Of a stretch of DNA of 64,000 nt, positions 57,485-64,000 are shown in pieces; position 1 is the first letter of the stretch, and each line of letters starts with the position of its first letter. The notes beneath the pieces are model-generated. The model had not been told where the DNA came from, did no database searches, and worked only from the letters and a program-made list of their open reading frames with translations. The stretch is from Laburnicola sp. R22_1. Its lineage: Eukaryota; Ascomycota; Dothideomycetes; Pleosporales; Didymosphaeriaceae. The DNA is taken from the NCBI GenBank assembly GCA_014281115.1, contig JACONQ010000016.1, forward strand, positions 496,001-560,000. The letters are read 5' to 3'. The position numbers were made by a program, and so were the translations under genes.

Positions 57485-58491
57485 GAGATGCAGCGCCGCG
57501 AGAAGGATGCCTCGTTGAGTTCAAGGAGCGTCCGGCACTTGCGCAGGGCAAGCAGGCTTGGGCGCGTTTGAAGTCGTCGCGATGCCGTCGAAAGAGAAGC
57601 GGAAGCGTTGTGAGATGTTGCACGGGTCGGGAAGGGGCGTGGCGCAGGGAGGACGGTCGCAGCTGGCGGAGATGCGCAAGGCGACGCGCTTCCAGAGACG
57701 CAGCGAGGATGGCTATCGAGCGTATGCCATGAACGAGCGGGCAGCGTTGGGGATGTGGAGAAGAGGATCGCGTGGAGAGGGGGGGCGTGTGCGACCAAGA
57801 TCCGTGGACGTCCCTGCAGCTCGGGAGAAGTCAATTAAAAAGGCAAGAGGGAAATGACACAAACGAAGGGCAGGTGAGGGTACAGTCGCTCGCTCTCACA
57901 ACGTCCAGCTGCTGCAAATCTCTGATTCGAGTCTGGCAAAGACGATGGCGCAGGCACTTCCGCCAACGGTCGGAGACCTGGAGTCGAGCTGGGCCCAATC
58001 AATCCGCGGGCACGCTCGGACGCACCTCCCTATCAAACCTTGTTGTTTTTATGCTGCGCTTCCTCGAATCAAGACTAGGCAGCGAGAGGAATCACTGATC
58101 GCTGTCATGGTCTCCTGCTCCCAGCGATCCAATCACTCAGTTGCTCCAGGTACAGCAAAGCAATGTAGCAGCTGTGATGAAGCTGCATTTGCTGGACTAT
58201 CTGCCACAACTAGGCTAAAAACCATCCCCTAGCCTTGCAACACGCACCACCTATCCTCCCCAGAAGCACCAAGAAATGCCATCGAGTGTATATAAAAGGG
58301 TATCGAACTCACTCCATTCTCATAAAATCCATCCTGTTGTCGCTACCGTGACCACCTCCCTGTTTAAAGCATGTCGTCGTGAAATCCATGCCGCAATGCA
58401 ACCGTTACGATGCTAGAAAATAATGCGTCCCGTCGCCATGCGCAAACAATATTCGAGTACGAGTAAAAGCAAAATTGACGATGCCAAGGTT
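57485..58491. other. Intergenic, upstream of the teaR-like gene and downstream of GRR1
   Basis: About 1 kb with no recognised gene, RNA or repeat. It carries the promoter of the teaR-like gene and the 3' end of GRR1. Confidence 0.5.
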
Positions 58492-60445
58492 CTAGTCTTG
58501 ACCCATGAGCTCGCTGCCGTCGCCAAAGTCTTCGTCCATATCCTCAATGCCCATGCCGTGGGCCTGAGCTGTGACATTGACAATCATTTCACCCTCGCCC
58601 GCCTCGTCGTCGAACATGGTGCCTTCGTCAAAGATGGGGTTGCGGCGATGAGCTGCGTCAGTGTTGAGGTAGTTGCGGAGGCGTTGGACTCCGACGCCAC
58701 TGAATACACAGAAAACGTCACGTTGGTGTTCATTGAATTCTAAATGAAGCTTAGTATAACCCACCACAATACAATGCGGGCTTGAACGTACCTTGCGGGG
58801 CTTCGCGGCAGAAAACAATGAGGTCGTCGCGTAGGAAGGCTTGCACACCAGTCAAGCTCAAGTGTGTCAGACGCGGACAGCTGTTGAGCAGCGCATGGAT
58901 ACCGCTCAGTGTGAGGTTTGTGCAGTAGCTGAGGTGCACCCTCTCAAGTACACTAGGGGTCACCGGGCCACCGTGGCCAATCGACTTCGGTTTGGCAAGC
59001 GCGAGAATGCTGCGATCGGTGATGTTGCCGCACTTCACCAAACCGATTCTCTTCAATTTCGGCAGAGTAGCCAGCTGTGTAACCGAGCTGTCCGTGAGGT
59101 TCGTGCAGCACGCCAAATCAATATATCGGATGCGGTTGCACAGCTTCACGAGCTGCATTACACCGGCGTCTGTGATACGCGAGCAGTGACCCAGGTGGAT
59201 GTAATGCAGATTCTTCCCCAGCCGTGTTATGGCTAGGACGGCGCGATCCGTAATGTTGCGGCACTTGTTGAGCACAAGATTGCGAAGACGGGGTGCGGCT
59301 TGCACGATCTTCTGAACACCCGCATCTTGCAGCTCGCTACAGTCGGTGAGGTCGAGGATGCGGAGAGCATCATACGTCACGGCCTGCGGAAGGCGGAGGA
59401 ATGCTTGATCTGTGATGCGCCAACAGTGAGCCAGCCTCAATTCTCGCAAGTGCGGTCCGTCCGTCATGAGGGTCGTGATCGATTCGTCTTCAAGGTTCTT
59501 GCAGTCGTGAAGGTCGATTTCGAGGATGTAGCGGCAGTTCCTCGCGAAAGCAATAATGGATCTGTCGGTCAGCTGCGAGCAGCCATTGAGTTTGAGCTAC
59601 AGATATTAGCCCAGCTTCCTGTCAATGGGATCAGATCATCTTCTTACCCGCTTTAGATGTCTACAACTCTTCGCGACCGCCTCCAATGACTCGTCCGTGA
59701 CCTTCTTGCAGTTTGTGATGTTCAAGCCTTGAAGTCGCACGGCGTTCTCGGCCAGCGCAAACATGGACCGGTCCGTGATGGCGTCTAAACCGGTCACATC
59801 CAAGGCAAGGAGGCTCCGGTTGCCTTGGAGCATACCGGTTAGACTGAGGTCGGTAAGCTTGGTACAGTTGGTCAAGGTCAATCGTTCCACTCGTTTGCAA
59901 CCCGACAATGGTTGCAACGTGCCGTCGCTGATATCGGGCGCCTATAGCAGAGTCAGTATAAGCAGTTGCGCAAACTGGCAACGAGGACATACCAAAGCAG
60001 ACAGGTTCAGCCGCTTGATGAGGCTAGGATAGTCAAAAAAACTATCTGCCCTCCTAACCGTGGAGACGACGCTCTTGATGGAGCTCCACTTGCCCGTCTG
60101 CGGCCTGTGCCACAGCAGGCCAACGCTGTTCCTCGACCATTCTCTCGAAACGAGCATGCAGTTCTTTAGGTCCCCGGGTGAAGACAGCTTGGAAAATATG
60201 GCGATCATCAGCTCTGCGGGCAGGCGGGAGATGGGCGACAGGCGACATCGCTCCTCCAGCGCGCGTCGAAGGGCTTCTTCGTCCGAATCTAGTGAGATGG
60301 AAGGGGCGAGGGAGGACTGCGAGTCGTTTGCTTGGAACATGAGCGAGTCGTTATCGTCGTCGACGCCGCGTTCGGGAGAGGTGGAAGAGGAGGTGTCGGA
60401 GCGGGAGGCGCTGACGTCGCGCTGGGGTCGTCGGGAGCGTGCCAT
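58492..60445 (-). CDS. GRR1: F-box/LRR protein Grr1, SCF ubiquitin-ligase substrate receptor
   Basis: Recognises phosphorylated substrates (cyclins, glucose-signalling proteins) for SCF. Start 60445 (MARSRRPQRD); exons 60445-59993, 59941-59648, 59596-58792 and 58739-58492; 599 residues with matching phases. The F-box is about residues 70-115 (ISRLPAELMIAIFSKLSSPG..CMLVSREWSRNSVGLLW). About 13 leucine-rich repeats of the CxxLTDxS type follow (LTLTNCTKLTDLSLTGML, LNITNCKKVTDESLEAVA, LDLTDCSELQDAGVQKIV). The tail (FNEHQRDVFCVFSGVGVQRL, then an acidic end) matches fungal Grr1. An in-frame ATG at 60571 would add 42 residues; I prefer 60445. Highly confident from the repeat pattern. Confidence 0.94.
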
Positions 60446-62318
60446 GGTGTGGGAGTGCTGTTGGGGACGAAGCGTGGTGTGGAAGTCGACGGGCAATGCG
60501 TACAAGTCGCGGGCGGGCGGTGCGGGGTCTGGCACTGGAGAAGGCTGAGGCGTCGGGTGCTGTTGTACCATGCACCTGGTGAAGACGGCGGTTGGCGGGT
60601 CGACTAATAAGGCCCAGCACAGCCTACTGTGTACAGCGCTGCGCACAGGGTGAAGCGTAGCTGGCCTTCACGGTCCCGTGCAAGCGAAATTTCGTCGGGC
60701 CTAGCGGATACGTGAACCGGAGAGTGACACTGCGTCCGTTGGACCTGGAGACGGACTTCAAGGTGAGCTTGCTTTTCGTGGTCGTGAGGCTGAGGAGGCT
60801 CGCTAAGAAGGCGATGACGAAGAGGGCCAGGAAATGCGACGATGCGGTGCCAAACAATGCGCAACGGAGACGGTGGAAGGATCGCGGCGAGCGGTGCCTT
60901 CTTGCAGGCGGATGGCGGCGGCAGGATGCAGAGGGAAATAGTAGATGCTGTGACAGGGACGACGAGCAGTTGCTGGTCGAAGGCCCATCACCGTCTTGGC
61001 GCACAGATGTTCTTGGGCTTGGGCTTGGGCCCCTCGCCAATCTTGTCGTCGACCATCCTTCTGCAGTGAGCTGTCTGAGACGCGCCCGGAGCCTGTTGCT
61101 CGCTGTGCTTGCCCCCCACTGTTCCACGCTGCGTCAAGCGCCTTCTAGCAAAACAACGAGCCTGCGAACGCCTTGCATCATCCGCAGCCTCGGTCGGCAT
61201 CGGCCCATCCACCCCCGATCTCGCCAGGCGTTGCAACACTGAACAGGTGATGCATGGATGCCTGCCAGACGGCTTCCACCAACGACCCTCCACGCTGTCT
61301 CACGTTGCTTCGCTCGACCCACTCAGATCTACGGCGCACCTGCCTTCTATCTGCTGTACCTTTGAAGGCAGTCCCTTCTCGAACTCCCGTTCACTGCTCT
61401 ACGTCGCAACGACGGCAGTAGACGCAGGGTGCAATCTACAAAGACGGCGCTTCTTCGCCTCTCCTTCCACGCGGTTGTACCGACACTGAAGTGTGGTTCA
61501 AAGTCCACGCCAAGGGGATCCGCTCAACTGACACTGCTGTGACATTGCTGCCCGCGTGATGGCTGCAGGGCAACGTATGCGTCCGGGAGAGTAAAGCCGA
61601 CAGTGCCGAAGCTGGTGCTCCTAGACGACTTATTCGTATGAAGTTTGCGCTCTAGTGCAAGTTGAATAATCCGCTGATTGTCCCAAACGTCTACAAGTGT
61701 TCCAAATGTCTATTCCACGACATGGGATGCAGATAGGTACAGCTTGGACACAATCACGGGCTTGGGCTGGAAACCCTTTTGAAGACAGTGTCACAAATCA
61801 ACAGTCTCAAGTGCTTTCAGCAGCGCACTGCGTGCTACGAGAGCCTACATGGCTTGATCTGCGTGCAAGCATACACAGATGTCTCGAGGTACGGGTAGCG
61901 CGAGCGCGCCTAAAACAGACTAGCGCGATCGGTGCGAGCCTCATCGTACGCCACATATCTACGCCGAATGATTCGAACCGAGTAGTGTAGAAAACCGTAA
62001 TTGGAGCCCTAGTGTTAGTAAATATGTGATTTAAAGAGATTGCCGCGTGCTCGTATGGTGATATCCGTCGTGTATCGCACAACAGTCCCCATAGAAATCG
62101 CAGTGGGCCGTGTGGCTTCGCTGGTGCCCATGTGCTGGTGACCGCCTCAGCCGACGAGACTCCCAAGCACAACACCGTATGACCCCGATACCACTCCCAC
62201 CACGCTCCACGCCCATCCCACCCACGCATCCACTTGTTCCGCCAGGACTACAACCTACATGCACGTTCGCTAGGTCCACCGTCGCTCCTGCACCGCAGCA
62301 GGCTTCACGTCGCCCGCA
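60446..62318. other. 1.9-kb divergent promoter region
   Basis: Between the starts of GRR1 and the kinase gene. Frames open between 60.6 and 61.3 kb are not convincing; no RNA or repeat is seen. Confidence 0.5.
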
Positions 62319-64000
62319 ATGTCCTCCGCTCGCTACGCGCAATCCGCGTCTTCAGTACCGCAACAAGCTGCCTACCGAGGGCCGGCTCCTGTATCCAATG
62401 CACCGCCAGGCACCTTTGCCTCGGGGACCAAGGTCCAGGTCGGCAACCACCGCGTCACCATCGAGAGATACCTGTCCGAGGGCGGTTTTGCGCACGTCTA
62501 CCTCGTCCGCATACCCAAGGGTGATGAAGGGCTACCGGATGTTGGGGTGCTGAAGCGGGTCGCGGTCCCGGACAAGGATGCGCTGGCGAACATGCGGACT
62601 GAGGTAGAGACGATGAAGAAGCTCAAGGGCCACAGGCATATTGTGACCTATATCGATTCGCATGCCTCGCAGTTGAAGGGTGGGGGCTACGAGGTGTTCC
62701 TGCTGATGGAGTTTTGCTCTGGCGGCGGCCTGATTGATTTCATGAACACACGGCTGCAGCACCGGCTGACGGAGCCAGAGATTCTGCATATCTTCTCCGA
62801 CGTGGCAGAGGGAGTTGCAACGATGCATTATCTGAGGCCCCCACTACTGCACCGCGACCTCAAAGTCGAAAACGTCCTGATCACGACGATTGGAACAAAC
62901 AGGATGTACAAGCTCTGCGATTTTGGATCCACGGCCCCGCCGCGGCCGGCCGCAAGAACCGCGGCAGAAGGCAGATTGATCGAGGATGATGTACAACGCC
63001 ACACCACGCTACAGTATCGTAGCCCGGAGATGATAGACGTCTACAGGAAACAGCCTATAGACGAGAAGAGTGATATTTGGGCGCTGGGTGTGCTGCTATA
63101 CAAGCTGTGTTATTACACGACACCGTTCGAAGAGGTCGGACAAATGGCCATCTTGAACGCGAGCTTCAAGTTCCCGGCATACCCCCAATTCTCAGACCGG
63201 ATAAAGAAGCTTGTCTGTAGGTCGAGAGTTTTCGGGTAGATTTGGCTGTTGCGCTAATACGAAACAGCGTCAATGCTGCAAGAGGACCCCCAGCGTCGGC
63301 CGAATATCTACCAAGTGGTGGTTGAGGTGTGCTCTATGAGACATAGGGCGGTGCCTATTAAAGACGTGTGTACTCCACTTCCCTCTCGAACCTGCTACTC
63401 ACAAATTGTAGATCTACTCCAATCGAACACAGTCTGAAGATCGAAGAAACCAGCAGCTACCGAGCTCCGAACCTCACGTCTCCTCGCCCCCGATTATTGG
63501 AATTCAGAAGGTCGAACCCATGAAACAAATACAAACTATTCCAGATATTGCCCCCATGAGAAGAGGAAGGCCGGCAGTCCCCACTCAAGCACCGTCTGCA
63601 GCCAAGCCAAGCCCTTCTCCCGGGAGAGTTGCCGATCCTTTCAAAGCCCTCGATAACGAGGACGAAAGGGTCAGAAGCGCAGCAGCAGACGAGCTCGCAG
63701 CGAAGTTTCCTTCATTGGACGACTTTTCACTGCTACATGACCGGGGGCAAAAATTCGAATTCGGCCAGCCATCAGCAACCACCGATATTCCGCTCAGCAA
63801 GAAGGTTACAGCAGCCCTTGCTGACTCCGCATTCGCGATTCCACCTTACAATACAACCAGCTCTGCTCCAGCAAGTAAACTCACACCAAGGGCGCCTTCG
63901 ACAGGTGTGTCTCGGTCTACGTCTGTGAAGAAACCACAAAACTTCGATGGGCCGGAGGACAGCCATCTCATTTCCAATCCGACTCTTCATCAGCCAACAC
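62319..64000 (+). CDS. Ark1/Prk1-family serine/threonine kinase, 5' part, cut by window edge
   Basis: Kinase of the NAK (Ark1/Prk1/AAK1) family that phosphorylates endocytic coat proteins at actin patches. Exon 1 62319-63216, intron 63217-63267, exon 2 63268-63365, intron 63366-63411, exon 3 63412 to the window end. The kinase domain covers about residues 47-320: LSEGGFAHVYLV (P-loop), VLKRV (lysine), HRDLKVENVL (catalytic loop), CDFGSTAPP (DFG), TTLQYRSPEMID and EKSDIWALGVLLYKLCY. The domain ends LQEDPQRRPNIYQVV across intron 1. The tail after about residue 330 is Pro/Ser-rich with PFKALDNEDE- and KFPSLDDF-type segments, as in family members. The C-terminal half lies outside the window. Confidence 0.93.

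Noticed and set aside
61940..61990. tRNA B-box-like GGTTCGAATC on minus
   Set aside because: The T stem does not pair and no A box or acceptor stem is found.

Overview
The window is nuclear DNA of a filamentous ascomycete. The gene structures show this: short introns of about 50-130 bp with GT..AG ends and CTAAC-like branch sites, CT-rich leaders, and long intergenic stretches. The gene families agree (secreted GH47 and GH53 enzymes, a TeaR-like cell-end protein, Sea4, Efg1, Clu1, Grr1). C-to-T/G-to-A decay of repeat copies looks like RIP. A dothideomycete (Pleosporales-like) is my best guess, but nothing here proves the species. No operons, CRISPR arrays or bacterial signals are present.

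Layout. 1-4.5 kb: 5' part of a secreted GH47 mannosidase (minus, cut by the window edge), then an AT-rich RIP-decayed repeat patch. 3.3-12.7 kb: Efg1 (rRNA processing) divergent from Sea4/Mios (TORC1 signalling), an FSH1-type hydrolase, an NTF2/SnoaL-like protein and a CCCH-RBR ubiquitin ligase. 12.7-22.5 kb: a gene-free pyrimidine-rich block, a C2H2 transcription factor with a likely GC-AG intron, a Rab5-type GTPase, a frameshifted fungal gene and a tRNA-like gene. 22.5-32.5 kb: Clu1, a mitochondrial AAA-type ATPase, a small membrane-peptide ORF, a four-exon secreted cysteine-rich KP4-like gene and an L-rhamnose mutarotase. 32.8-39.7 kb: an MFS transporter, a multispan membrane protein, SDH assembly factor Sdh5 and a secreted GH53 galactanase.

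39.7-53.5 kb is mostly gene-poor. It contains the Arp2/3 subunit ARPC5 and an intact 564-bp inverted-repeat transposable element (MITE-like) whose ends match the decayed patch at 2.1 kb. 53.6-64 kb: a cysteine-rich membrane protein, a TeaR-like prenylated protein, the F-box/LRR protein Grr1 and the 5' part of an Ark1/Prk1-type kinase that runs off the window.

Themes: most loci are housekeeping (ubiquitin ligases Grr1 and RBR; endocytosis and actin through Rab5, ARPC5 and the Ark/Prk kinase; mitochondrial Sdh5, Clu1 and the AAA protein). The accessory loci are a plant-polysaccharide set (GH53 galactanase; rhamnose mutarotase next to a transporter) and the KP4-like secreted protein, which I consider the most interesting locus. 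All exon borders were derived by eye from splice signals and frame continuity.
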